Assembly: GCF_037963865.1 (NCBI RefSeq)
Contig: NZ_CP150170.1
Span: 3,224,001-3,288,000 of the forward strand
Source of the DNA: Paenibacillus sp. FSL R10-2734
GTDB taxonomy: Bacteria > Bacillota > Bacilli > Paenibacillales > Paenibacillaceae
Length of the DNA stretch: 64,000 nucleotides
Reading direction: 5' to 3'
Shown: positions 36,082 to 44,342 of the stretch, one piece after another
Position numbering within the stretch: the first letter of the stretch is position 1
Layout of the letters: each line of letters begins with the position of its first letter
Made by a program: the position numbers and the translations under genes
The notes under the pieces: generated by a model
What the model was told of the DNA's origin: nothing
Seen by the model: only the letters and a program-made list of their open reading frames with translations
Database searches by the model: none

Positions 36082-37434
36082 ATGAATCAAATAAAAGGTG
36101 ACAAAAGTCTTCTCTCAGAGAAAAAGGAGCGTTTCTCTTCTGCCGGCTTTATTTTTGCAGCCATCGGGAGCTCAGTAGGACTGGGGAATATGTGGAAATT
36201 CCCTTATATAACTGGGGAAAATGGGGGAGCGGCTTTCTTCCTTCTCTTCATTGTATGTTTAGTATTGATTGGTTTACCCGTACTATTAGCAGAACTGGCC
36301 ATCGGCCGCAGCGGACGTGGAAGCGCGGCCACCGCATTTGTACGGGCTGGAGGCGGGAAGAGTTGGATGGCAGTCGGCTTTCTACAAGTCCTTGCACCAT
36401 TTCTAATTCTCTCCTTTTATATCATTGTTGCAGGATGGACGCTGAACTACGCGATGATTGCCTTCAATGGACAACTGTTCGGTTCTAGTAACTATGCAGG
36501 TGAATTCAGCTCCTTTATATCTGGACCGATGCCAATTGTTTGGCAGGGGATCGCAATCCTAATTACGGCAGGTATTGTCATTCTTGGAGTTTCAGGCGGG
36601 ATTGAGAAATTTAATAAAGTTTTAATTCCTGGTCTGGTTGTTCTCCTTTTTGTATTGATGATCCGCGCAGTAACCTTACCGGGTGCAAACGAAGGGGTAG
36701 CCTTTTTCCTTAAACCTGACTTTTCGGTGCTGACGGCGGAATCTGCGTTAGTCGCATTAGGGCATGCCTTCTTTTCATTGTCGCTCGGGATGGGGATTCT
36801 CCTGACTTATGGATCTTATGTGGATAAAAAACAATCACTGGGTACTGCTGCATTGGCAGTCGGTGCGGGAGATTTGTTATATGCATTTATCGCAGGATTG
36901 ATCATTTTTCCGACAACCTTCTCATTTGGTATTGCTCCTGATCAAGGGCCTTCGCTAATTTTCATTGCGTTGCCAGCGGCTTTCTCAGCGATGCCTTTTG
37001 GTGCATTTTTCGGTGGTCTGTTCTTTATCTTGCTAGCGATCGCGGCATTAACCTCTGCCGTATCTCTGCTTGAGGTGCCTGTATCTTTCGCAATGGAGCG
37101 CTGGAATTGGAGCCGGAAACGTTCAGTTTGGATTTTGTCTTTAGTATGTTTTCTACTCAGTGTGCCTTCGGCGATGTCGCTGGGAATGTTCCCTGAGCTT
37201 TCGTTTGGTGGCAAAGCGCTGTTCGATTGGGTGGATTTTGTAACTTCTAACATTATGTTGCCATTAGGCGGTCTGCTGGTTACTATCTTTGCCGGTTATT
37301 TCTGGAAAGGTGCAGCAGAAGCGGCTGGGCTTAAGGCAGGTTGGTTCCGCGTTTGGTTGTTTATGCTCCGTTATGTTGCGCCGATTTTGGTGTTCTTGGT
37401 GTTGCTTCATACTTCGGGGATAATTAAATTTTAA
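36082..37434 (+). CDS. Sodium-dependent transporter, SNF (neurotransmitter:sodium symporter) family
   Basis: The 450-residue protein has about 11-12 helices. Helix 1 holds the SNF signature FAAIGSSVGLGNMWKFPY and the unwound GENGGAAFFLLF that binds Na+ and substrate. Helix 6/7 motifs AFFSLSLGMGILLTYGSY are also present. Bacterial relatives import amino acids or indolic amines with Na+. The start was moved to MNQIKGDKS because the promoter overlaps the longer frame; the ribosome binding site is weak (GGGG). It is a single gene. Confidence 0.88.
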   Translation: MNQIKGDKSLLSEKKERFSSAGFIFAAIGSSVGLGNMWKFPYITGENGGAAFFLLFIVCLVLIGLPVLLAELAIGRSGRGSAATAFVRAGGGKSWMAVGFLQVLAPFLILSFYIIVAGWTLNYAMIAFNGQLFGSSNYAGEFSSFISGPMPIVWQGIAILITAGIVILGVSGGIEKFNKVLIPGLVVLLFVLMIRAVTLPGANEGVAFFLKPDFSVLTAESALVALGHAFFSLSLGMGILLTYGSYVDKKQSLGTAALAVGAGDLLYAFIAGLIIFPTTFSFGIAPDQGPSLIFIALPAAFSAMPFGAFFGGLFFILLAIAALTSAVSLLEVPVSFAMERWNWSRKRSVWILSLVCFLLSVPSAMSLGMFPELSFGGKALFDWVDFVTSNIMLPLGGLLVTIFAGYFWKGAAEAAGLKAGWFRVWLFMLRYVAPILVFLVLLHTSGIIKF

Positions 37435-37497
37435 TTCGATAAAACTTCCTGAATTGTACCGCTGTTCGTGGTTGGAATTCGGAGACAATTTAGCAGG

Positions 37498-37540
37498 GCC
37501 CCTTCCTCGATCAGTTTGAGGAAGGGGCTTTTTTTGTTTT
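37498..37540 (+). terminator. Strong rho-independent terminator after the symporter gene
   Basis: GCCCCTTCCTC pairs perfectly with GAGGAAGGGGC and is followed by seven Ts. Confidence 0.92.
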
Positions 37541-37550
37541 TTAAGAATAT

Positions 37551-37579
37551 TTGACAATATAATGTAATTGTCATATATA
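37551..37579 (+). promoter_or_regulatory. Promoter with overlapping operator-like dyad for the GPP34-like/MerR-like pair
   Basis: A perfect -35 TTGACA (37551-37556) and TATATA (37574-37579) are separated by 17 bp. TGACAAT (37552-37558) and ATTGTCA (37567-37573) form a perfect 7-bp inverted repeat over the -35 box and spacer. That placement suits a repressor or a MerR-like factor. The MerR-type HTH protein encoded second in this unit is a candidate autoregulator. Confidence 0.7.
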
Positions 37580-37580
37580 T

Positions 37581-37614
37581 AAGTAGTAAGTAGTAAGTAG
37601 TAAGTAGTAAGTAA
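37581..37614. repeat. Heptanucleotide tandem repeat (AAGTAGT, about 4.7 copies)
   Basis: Four exact AAGTAGT units plus a partial fifth start immediately after the -10 box, so transcription should begin within them. Copy-number change would alter the 5' untranslated region by 7-bp steps without touching the coding frame. Confidence 0.9.
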
Positions 37615-37662
37615 CACGAAATAAACATCATCCAGTAAATACGAATTTAAGGATGGGGGTGG

Positions 37663-38661
37663 ATGGTTATGACGGATTTAAAATTAGCACCAAGTTTTTC
37701 ATTGATCGCGTTAAATGCACAGAGAAGTCTTCATATGACTACTGTCAAGAGGGTGTCTTTACGCTGCATGGCAGCAGCGGTTATATTGGAGCTTTACTTA
37801 GAGGGATGTTTTACACAATCTGAGAACAAGTTAACCTTGCGCAAGGAAGCTCTTGAGCAATCTCATTCAACACTTTACAGAGAAACTGTTCTACAACCCG
37901 TGCTTCATAAAAGTGCTGAGGTGAAGGGTGACCTAAATTGGTGGTTAAAAAAAGCTTCTATGCTGTCTAACAAACAATTAAAAAAGTTTGAAGCTGCGAT
38001 TTCAGATGATCTTAAGGCAATGAATTTACTTGATGATATCCCAAGTCTGTTAGGAAGCGACATGTTTTTTGAATCTGCTGAAGTTGAAATTAGAGTGTAT
38101 CGCAGTAATATAGAGGCGTACACAAGCATTACAGAGAACATTCGGGCAGAAATCTTGGAAGAGGGTCCAGTAACGGATGAGGTCATTTGTATGCTGTGGC
38201 TACTCCGTGAATGTGGATGTATGCATGATTTCTTCTCGCTGAACGAATTAGAAAGAGTGAATATCAAATTACATGATCTATACCAAAGTAACTTATGGGC
38301 AAAGGCGTTGTTTCCTACACAAATTCGCCATGGAATTGAGTTAGGCGTAAAACGTTTTTTAGTGTTGAAGTCAAAGTTTGCGAAGACATTTATCGGTAGT
38401 AGTATCAATTATCTCTTCCCAGCCTTAGAGCGATCACAAGCTGTCTTTATTGAAACAGAGGCATGGTTTGATAATTCTGATAAAAGACTAGACGCAGTTA
38501 TTACTAGATTAAATTCCTATGGACATGAAGTTAAGGTGATAAAAAGAGGATCGATTGCGACCCTTAAAATTGATAATCTATTATACGATGCTTTGCCGCA
38601 TTTTGTAGTAATGAATGTGCCAATTCAAGGTGTGCGTCTTGTTCCAAAGCACCCGCTGTAA
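37663..38661 (+). CDS. Uncharacterised protein, GPP34-like N-terminus
   Basis: The 332-residue soluble protein is not firmly recognised. Residues 12-60 (SLIALNAQRSLHMT then AAAVILELYLEGCF and LTLRKE) follow the helix pattern of GPP34/GOLPH3-like domains, which bind phosphoinositides in eukaryotes and are poorly understood in bacteria. The rest is mostly helical, with a C-terminal alpha/beta stretch. There is no signal peptide or membrane helix. A GGGGGTGG site precedes the ATG; a second ATG lies two codons later. It is 15 bp upstream of the MerR-type HTH gene. Confidence 0.6.
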   Translation: MVMTDLKLAPSFSLIALNAQRSLHMTTVKRVSLRCMAAAVILELYLEGCFTQSENKLTLRKEALEQSHSTLYRETVLQPVLHKSAEVKGDLNWWLKKASMLSNKQLKKFEAAISDDLKAMNLLDDIPSLLGSDMFFESAEVEIRVYRSNIEAYTSITENIRAEILEEGPVTDEVICMLWLLRECGCMHDFFSLNELERVNIKLHDLYQSNLWAKALFPTQIRHGIELGVKRFLVLKSKFAKTFIGSSINYLFPALERSQAVFIETEAWFDNSDKRLDAVITRLNSYGHEVKVIKRGSIATLKIDNLLYDALPHFVVMNVPIQGVRLVPKHPL

Positions 38662-38676
38662 AGGAGTTGGTTATCA

Positions 38677-38931
38677 TTGTCTAGACAACGATCCATGGAG
38701 AATATTTTGGCGTCAGAGTATGTATCTATTGGAGAATTGGTAAGAATCACAAATTCTCGTTATAGTACACTCAAACATTACACAGAAGAAGGTATGCTGC
38801 CCTTTGAACAGGCAGAGGAGAATTTAACACGCAGATATAAAAGAGAGGAAACCGTCGCACGTTTTCTTTGGATAAAAGAACTGAAAGCGAACGGCTTAAC
38901 TATCCCACAAATTAAAGAAGCTTTAGAATGA
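38677..38931 (+). CDS. Stand-alone MerR-type HTH protein
   Basis: The 84-residue protein consists only of a MerR-like winged helix: SIGELVRITNSRYSTLKHYT recognition helices, EEGML, RRYKREE and the IKELKANGLTIPQIKEAL wing/helix. The effector-binding domain and the dimerising coiled coil of true MerR proteins are absent, as in excisionase- or RacA-like HTH proteins. It starts at TTG with AAGGAG 10 nt upstream, directly after the GPP34-like gene. It may bind the dyad in the promoter of its own operon. Confidence 0.75.
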   Translation: MSRQRSMENILASEYVSIGELVRITNSRYSTLKHYTEEGMLPFEQAEENLTRRYKREETVARFLWIKELKANGLTIPQIKEALE

Positions 38932-38935
38932 ATTA

Positions 38936-38972
38936 AACATCGGGATGGTTTCCGGTGTTTTTTTTGTTTTTT
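38936..38972 (+). terminator. Rho-independent terminator
   Basis: AACATCGG pairs with CCGGTGTT (one G-U) and is followed by two T runs. Confidence 0.85.
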
Positions 38973-38984
38973 TTAATCAAAGAA

Positions 38985-39881
38985 TTAATTATTCTCCGTC
39001 AGCCGTGCACCAATCATTTTAACAAATTGCTCAGCCGCAACGGACAGCTTTCTATCCCGTCGTACTGCAAAGCCTATACTGCGAGGTAGAAGCGGATCGT
39101 CCAAGCGCAGCTCATAAAGCTTTCCACTTTGAAGATCCTCTAGCACGAAAGAACGGCTAATAAAAGCCGCCCCATACCCTAATCTAGCGAACTCAGCCAG
39201 CAGCTCTATACTCCCCAATTCTATATCTGGGATGACCGATAAGCCCTTAGTGGCAAACCATTGCTCAACAAATACTCTTGTGCTGCTTCCGGGTGAGAAT
39301 AAGATCAAAGGCAACTCCGACAGCTCTTTCATAGTTAGTGAACGACTCGCTAATTCTTGATAGGCTTCACCTACTACAAAACAATCCTCCAATACGGCCA
39401 GCGTCTGTATATTTAGCAGCGGATCGTGAAGAGGCATATGGACGAAGGCGCAGTCGATCTCACCATTTTTTAAACGCTCAGTGATGTCTGGTGTTTTTCC
39501 ATGTGAAAGACGAATTCGTATACCAGGGTATGTGCCATGAAAGGTATTCAACTGCGGCAACAACAGATGCTTGATCAAATAATCGCTGGCCCCAATCCGT
39601 ATTTCTCCTTCATTTAATTGCTTCAAGTTCTTGAGATGCTTCTGTGCAGAATCCAGCATGGAAAAGGATTGCTCTACATATTCGAAAAGGGCTCGTCCTT
39701 CTTCTGTAAGCTCTACACCTTTGGATAGTCTGTGGAACAGCTTCAGTCCCAAAGCTTCTTCCATTTGCTTAATGGCATAACTCACAGAGGGCTGTGTAAT
39801 ATGTAGCTCCCCCGCAGCTTTTGTTAAATTTCGATGACGTGCTGTTTGCAAAAAAATCCGATACCATTCCAAGTTAAACAT
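38985..39881 (-). CDS. LysR family transcriptional regulator divergent from aroA
   Basis: The 298-residue LysR protein has its HTH at 1-60 (FLQTARHRNLTKAAGELHI then TQPSVSYAIKQMEEALG) and an effector domain at about 90-290. It belongs to the CysL/YwfK-like branch by its SVSYAIKQ helix. It is divergent from the shikimate-pathway pair across about 100 bp, so regulation of aroA-aroC is likely. The effector is unknown; a pathway metabolite would be the obvious guess. Confidence 0.88.
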   Translation of the reverse strand: MFNLEWYRIFLQTARHRNLTKAAGELHITQPSVSYAIKQMEEALGLKLFHRLSKGVELTEEGRALFEYVEQSFSMLDSAQKHLKNLKQLNEGEIRIGASDYLIKHLLLPQLNTFHGTYPGIRIRLSHGKTPDITERLKNGEIDCAFVHMPLHDPLLNIQTLAVLEDCFVVGEAYQELASRSLTMKELSELPLILFSPGSSTRVFVEQWFATKGLSVIPDIELGSIELLAEFARLGYGAAFISRSFVLEDLQSGKLYELRLDDPLLPRSIGFAVRRDRKLSVAAEQFVKMIGARLTENN

Positions 39882-39986
39882 GTGGTATAGAACACCTCTA
39901 TATCATTATGGTTAAAATCCAATTTCATTTATTTCATTTCATTCATTATAATCAAGCTAGATGAATAATTCAAAGGGGTGGATAAA

Positions 39987-41333
39987 ATGGTATCCAATCA
40001 ACCGGATTGGGAAGCGCGTTCTCCATGGTCACGGAATAGCGATAAACAGGTAGTGAAGGTTAGTCCAGCGAAAACGGCAATCAATGGGACGTTAACAATA
40101 TCGGGTAGCAAAAGTCTGACGAATCGTGCGTTGGTGATGGCTGCTTTAGCTGAAGGGCGTTCAGAAATTAAAGGAATATTGCTCAGCGATGACTCCTACT
40201 GGTGTATTGAATCATTAAAGATACTGGGAATTCCGGTAGTAATACAAGAAGAAACGGCAATCGTGGATGGCTGTGGAGGTAACTGGCCGAATCCGACTGG
40301 CGAGCTATATGTAGGAGCTGCAGGTACGGTAGCAAGATTCTTACCCGCAGCGCTGGCGGCAGGGACTGGCACTTGGACAATGAACGGAAGTAAACGACTG
40401 TGTGAACGACCATTAGCTCCATTACTCGACGCATTAACGAATCTTGGTACACAGTTTGAATATAAACAAGCCGAACGCTGTTTACCTTTTACATTAAATG
40501 CACAGGGTCTGCAAGGCGGAAAGGCAACGCTGCCCGGCTCCACTTCAAGTCAATTTATTAGTGGATTACTGTTAGCAGCACCGTACGCTAAAGAGCCGGT
40601 AACCGTGTATATCGATGGAGAAGTTGTGCAAAGAGACTATGTCGAGATGACCCTTGCCATGATGGCCTCCTTTGGAGTAACACCTGAAGCATCTCAGGAC
40701 GGTCAATCGATAACAGTTCCTAGCGGAAAGTATAAAGGACAAAGTATCCATTTAGAGCCGGATATATCCACATGTTGTTACTTTTGGGCGGTAGCTGCGC
40801 TTACGGCAGGCCGTGTACGAATTGAAGGGATTGACGCAAGAAACACCAGTCAACCTGACATAGAGTTCTTAGACGTTCTGGAGTTAATGGGCTGTACAGT
40901 TCTTCGTGGGGACAACTTTGTTGAAGTGCAAGGCGTCCCACAGCTTAAGGGTGGATTCACAGTGAGTATGAAGAAGTGGTCGGACCAAACACTAACTGTG
41001 GCTGCTATGGCTATTTTTGCCGATGGACCAATCACTCTAAAGGATGCCGCGCATATCAGACATCATGAATGTGATCGGATATCTGCTATATGTGAAGAAA
41101 TAAGTAAGCTCGGAATACGTGTGGAAGAGTTTGAGGATGGTCTAACAGTATATCCCGGTCAGCCAATCCCTGCTTTACTAGATTCTCATGACGATCATCG
41201 CATGGCTATGGCACTTTCTTTAATTGGATTGAAGATTGAGAATATTCAGATTATGGACCCTGGCTGCGTCTCCAAGACATGTCCAGATTATTTTGATCGT
41301 TTGTCAGCATTAGGCGTACAGATCCAATACTAA
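39987..41333 (+). CDS. aroA: 3-phosphoshikimate 1-carboxyvinyltransferase (EPSP synthase), atypical
   Basis: The 448-residue enzyme joins PEP and shikimate-3-phosphate in aromatic amino-acid synthesis. Family motifs are clear: GSKSLTNRALV (40-50), STSSQFISGLLLAAPY and DSHDDHRMAMALSL. An N-terminal extension of about 20 residues precedes the fold. The PEP-site loop reads YVGAAGTVARFLPAALA (109-125). Compared with E. coli GNAGTAMRPL, the Asn is Ala and the Pro101 position is Phe118, while the glycine and threonine are kept. AAAGGGG precedes the chosen ATG. It is 18 bp upstream of aroC. Confidence 0.88.
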   Translation: MVSNQPDWEARSPWSRNSDKQVVKVSPAKTAINGTLTISGSKSLTNRALVMAALAEGRSEIKGILLSDDSYWCIESLKILGIPVVIQEETAIVDGCGGNWPNPTGELYVGAAGTVARFLPAALAAGTGTWTMNGSKRLCERPLAPLLDALTNLGTQFEYKQAERCLPFTLNAQGLQGGKATLPGSTSSQFISGLLLAAPYAKEPVTVYIDGEVVQRDYVEMTLAMMASFGVTPEASQDGQSITVPSGKYKGQSIHLEPDISTCCYFWAVAALTAGRVRIEGIDARNTSQPDIEFLDVLELMGCTVLRGDNFVEVQGVPQLKGGFTVSMKKWSDQTLTVAAMAIFADGPITLKDAAHIRHHECDRISAICEEISKLGIRVEEFEDGLTVYPGQPIPALLDSHDDHRMAMALSLIGLKIENIQIMDPGCVSKTCPDYFDRLSALGVQIQY

Positions 41334-41351
41334 TTAAGGAGTGCATATATA

Positions 41352-42407
41352 ATGGCAGGAAATACATTCGGTGAAGTGTTTAAAATTACGACCTTCGGGG
41401 AGTCACATGGTGTGTCAGTCGGGGTCATAGTGGATGGAGTAACACCTGGCGTCGAGATTGATGAAGCGTACATTCAGAAGCAGATGGATCGGAGAAAGCC
41501 GGGCCAATCTTCGGTGACTACACCTCGTAAGGAATATGACATTGTCCACATACAATCAGGAGTATTTGAGGGGAAAACAACAGGCACACCACTCTTTGTA
41601 GTTCTTCAAAACCACGATATGCGGCCAGAAGCGTACAGTGAAATTCAGGAAGCTTTTCGGCCTGGTCATGCCGATTTTACTTATTTAGAGAAATACGGCA
41701 TTCGAGATCATCGAGGTAGCGGACGTGCTTCAGGTAGAGAAACAGCAGCAAGAGTAGCTGGAGGAGCGATAGCTCGTAAGCTATTAGAGAGAAGAGGTGT
41801 AGAGGTAATAGCGTACACACAAGAAATCGGTGGCATAAAGTGTGAATCCTTCGATGAGGGTGTGATTGAACAAAATGCTGTCCGTGCCTGTGATCCAATT
41901 GCAGCTGACAAAATGATTAAAAAGATTGAGCGATTAGCTGAGATTGGAGATAGCTGTGGTGGCATCGTGGAGTGCCGTATTCGTGGCGTGATTCCGGGTC
42001 TTGGGGAGCCGGTATTTGATAAATTGGATGCAGAACTGGCGAAAGCTATGCTGTCCATTGGTGCTGTAAAAGGGATAGAATTCGGAGCTGGCTTCGAAGC
42101 GGCAACGATGCTGGGAAGTGAGCATAATGACGCGATGAATAGTGATGGTTTCCTTACTAATCATTCCGGAGGAATCATCGGCGGGATTAGCACCGGACAA
42201 GAAATCGTATTTCGGATTAGTGTAAAGCCGACCTCGTCCATTTCTGTTCCTCAGCAAACGACTAACATCAAGGGGGAAGAGCAAGAGATACGCACCGAAG
42301 GTAGACATGATCCATGTATTTGTCCGAGAATCGTCCCTGTTGTAGAGGCTATGGCCTGTTTAGTGTTGGAGGATCAATACAAACGACAAGCTGCTATGCT
42401 TGGATAA
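41352..42407 (+). CDS. aroC: Chorismate synthase
   Basis: The 351-residue FMN-dependent enzyme converts EPSP to chorismate. The signatures GESHGVSVGVIVDG near the N-terminus, RGSGRASGRETAARVAGGAIA, and RHDPCICPRIVPVVEAMA near the C-terminus are all present, and length is slightly short of the usual 360-390. It follows aroA after 18 bp with an AAGGAGTG site. The pair supplies the last two steps of the shikimate pathway under a divergent LysR, away from a full aro/trp operon. Confidence 0.95.
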   Translation: MAGNTFGEVFKITTFGESHGVSVGVIVDGVTPGVEIDEAYIQKQMDRRKPGQSSVTTPRKEYDIVHIQSGVFEGKTTGTPLFVVLQNHDMRPEAYSEIQEAFRPGHADFTYLEKYGIRDHRGSGRASGRETAARVAGGAIARKLLERRGVEVIAYTQEIGGIKCESFDEGVIEQNAVRACDPIAADKMIKKIERLAEIGDSCGGIVECRIRGVIPGLGEPVFDKLDAELAKAMLSIGAVKGIEFGAGFEAATMLGSEHNDAMNSDGFLTNHSGGIIGGISTGQEIVFRISVKPTSSISVPQQTTNIKGEEQEIRTEGRHDPCICPRIVPVVEAMACLVLEDQYKRQAAMLG

Positions 42408-42430
42408 TTCAAGAGTGGTATTAACAATAA

Positions 42431-42488
42431 AAGCAGCGGTATGCTAAGACTTTAGTTCCAGTCCTAGCACCGCTGCTTCATTTTTAGA
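42431..42488. terminator. Bidirectional terminator between aroC and the SRAP gene
   Basis: AGCAGCGGT pairs with ACCGCTGCT and an inner GCTA..GACT/AGTC..TAGC stem continues it. T-rich sequence follows on the plus strand and A-rich sequence precedes it. Confidence 0.8.
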
Positions 42489-42514
42489 GCATCAAATACC
42501 GTTTTGCTATTATT

Positions 42515-43189
42515 TCAGGGTTTAACCCAGGATTCGTTCAGATCCATTTCTCGGATACATTCAGCCGAGTCGTTCCTGTTGTTGTTAATCATTGGTGTGA
42601 CCGGGTACACCTGCATTTCATCTGCTGAATAGGGCTGCAGAATCGGATGCAGTGCTTCCAGATCATTTGTTTCCTCATCAAGCCATCGAGTAATATCCTG
42701 TGGGGACAAAATCGCCGGCATCCGGCTCTCAAATTCACTAATTAGTGGATTTGCTTCTGTCATAACTAGACTGCAGGTGCGCAGAGGCTCCCCGCGCGTA
42801 TCACGCCAAATTTCGTATAGACCAGCTACTCCGAACATACTGCGATTATTCATGACTACCCGAACTGGATAAGTCTTCTTACCTTCTTTTCTCCAATAGT
42901 AAAATCCATTGCACGGGATAATACAGCGCTGCTTATCCACCATCCTGCGGTAGGTTGGATTCTGATGCACATTTCGGAGATCCGCATTGACCGCATCTTT
43001 TCCCCAATAAGGAACGAATCCCCAACGGAACTCATCCAGAACTCGCTCACCATCCTGCTGTAACACGACCGGCATATCCTGCATGGGACTAATGTTATAG
43101 CGGTCTTTAAAGTAGTACATCACCCGGTTAATTTCAAAATGATCCCTTATTTCCTGCAGCTCGGCCGCCAGAGAAAAACGTTGACACAT
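42515..43189 (-). CDS. SRAP (YedK/HMCES-like) protein with altered active site
   Basis: The 224-residue SRAP-fold protein keeps the invariant Cys2 (MCQRFS), which in YedK/HMCES forms a thiazolidine cross-link with abasic sites in single-stranded DNA. N68 (VNADL) matches YedK Asn75. YedK Glu105 (FEW) is Tyr98 here (FYYW), and YedK His160 (HDR) is Glu154 (ESRMPAIL). The NAR.ET motif is also changed to NADLRNV. AGGAGGCTG precedes the ATG. It is a single gene. A DNA-lesion role is the family assignment; chemistry may differ. Confidence 0.85.
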   Translation of the reverse strand: MCQRFSLAAELQEIRDHFEINRVMYYFKDRYNISPMQDMPVVLQQDGERVLDEFRWGFVPYWGKDAVNADLRNVHQNPTYRRMVDKQRCIIPCNGFYYWRKEGKKTYPVRVVMNNRSMFGVAGLYEIWRDTRGEPLRTCSLVMTEANPLISEFESRMPAILSPQDITRWLDEETNDLEALHPILQPYSADEMQVYPVTPMINNNRNDSAECIREMDLNESWVKP

Positions 43190-43272
43190 GTAATTTCAGC
43201 CTCCTTTTGTTCAGTAGTGTTTGTAAAAGAAGGTAAATTATTCATGGTTTCCGTGGCCAATAGATAGAAATA

Positions 43273-43300
43273 GAGGAGCCGTAAGGTAACGGCCCCTCGT
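43273..43300 (-). terminator. Probable terminator of the RpiR gene
   Basis: Read on the minus strand, GAGGGGCCGT pairs with ACGGCTCCTC around a short loop. The tail is only moderately T-rich. Confidence 0.5.
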
Positions 43301-43328
43301 AGTTTATTTTGCTTGCTTCTAACTCAAT

Positions 43329-44162
43329 CTAGTTCCGAGGGAGCTTCCCCCCATACTGTGCCCTTAGCTGCTGCAACTTGTCCAGCTTGCTCAGGCTGCT
43401 ATCCCTATTTGCTAGACCTACTCCGAGAATCAGATTCTCGATAATATAAGTGGGACCGACCATGGAGTGAAACTCCCAAACCTCGCCCCTACCGGCGTAC
43501 AGTACAATATCTGCATCTTGAGATCGAGGATACACGAGTCTGTCGGTGATCAGAATGACCTGATATTTAGCATCACGTGCATGATCTAGAATTACCTCTA
43601 TTTCAGGCAGCAATTGCACAAAACCAAAGACAAGCAAGACATCTTGTTTATCGGTATGCATCAAGGTCTCTAGCAGCTCATGACCGCTAGGGGCCATTTT
43701 TTTCATCTGTAGACCAAAACGCACCATTCGATAGATCATCAGCTCCGCCAGTCCGGCACAGGGACCGGGACTATATACATAAACAATCCGTGCGGTTGTC
43801 AGAGTATCTATTGCACGCTGCAGCGCCTTGTCGCTCAAATAGCGGCGGGTCTCTTGTAGATGATGTGTGCAATTATCTAGCAGCAGCTGAGGTAGCGAAC
43901 TATCATCCGATCTCTGCATTGCATCGCGCATTTTTATGGAAGGAGTGGACTCGAAGCGGAAACGGAGTCGATTCTTGAAATCCTTGGCATGCTTATACCC
44001 AGCCGCTTTCCAGAACCGAGAGACGGAGGCGATGCTCAAATGAAGCTCATCTGCCATTTCTTGTTCTGTCATATAGACCACACGTTGCTCATTTTTCTGA
44101 ATAAAGTCAGCAATAATCCGTTGATTCGGTGAGAATGCGCGACGATTCCAATCTTTATACAA
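43329..44162 (-). CDS. RpiR family transcriptional regulator beside the ECF transporter operon
   Basis: The protein is 278 residues with an N-terminal HTH_6 (about 5-80, TEQEMADELHLSIASVSRFWKAAG) and a SIS domain (about 115-250, IVYVYSPGPCAGLAELMIYRM). The start was set to a TTG preceded by AGGAGG at nine bases. The longer frame would run across the divergent promoter region and has no such site. It is divergent from the ECF transporter/PHP operon, whose control region contains palindromes. A phosphosugar-type ligand is expected from the SIS domain. Confidence 0.85.
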   Translation of the reverse strand: MYKDWNRRAFSPNQRIIADFIQKNEQRVVYMTEQEMADELHLSIASVSRFWKAAGYKHAKDFKNRLRFRFESTPSIKMRDAMQRSDDSSLPQLLLDNCTHHLQETRRYLSDKALQRAIDTLTTARIVYVYSPGPCAGLAELMIYRMVRFGLQMKKMAPSGHELLETLMHTDKQDVLLVFGFVQLLPEIEVILDHARDAKYQVILITDRLVYPRSQDADIVLYAGRGEVWEFHSMVGPTYIIENLILGVGLANRDSSLSKLDKLQQLRAQYGGKLPRN

Positions 44163-44216
44163 TTTCTCATTCCTCCTAATATGAAGCGATAAATAGAATA
44201 TAACGTGTGAAGATGT

Positions 44217-44262
44217 TGTAAATATTTTTACAGCGTTAAAAATATTGAAAAAAATATTACGC
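44217..44262. promoter_or_regulatory. Palindromic operator candidates in the RpiR/ECF divergent region
   Basis: TGTAAA-TATT-TTTACA (44217-44232) is a 16-bp palindrome of a form seen at RpiR-type operators. A second dyad follows at once: GCGT....AATATT (44233-44246) with AATATTACGC (44253-44262). A TATAAT at 44304-44309 marks a likely -10 box of the ECF operon. Confidence 0.55.
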
Positions 44263-44342
44263 TCATTTAACAAATGGTAAAAGTTGTGCTGACATGGCCT
44301 TTTTATAATGAAGATAAATTCCTGTAGGGAGGCCAAATATTC

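Noticed and set aside
37581..37614. Short direct repeats as a CRISPR array
   Set aside because: The units are contiguous 7-mers with no spacers and no cas genes nearby.
44163..44336. N-terminal extension of the RpiR protein
   Set aside because: The extension is rich in Phe/Ile/Asn, runs over the palindromes and promoter region, and an AGGAGG site supports the TTG start further in.
44217..44342. Riboswitch upstream of the ECF operon
   Set aside because: The stretch is short and A/T-rich with palindromes suited to protein binding; no known vitamin aptamer core could be recognised.
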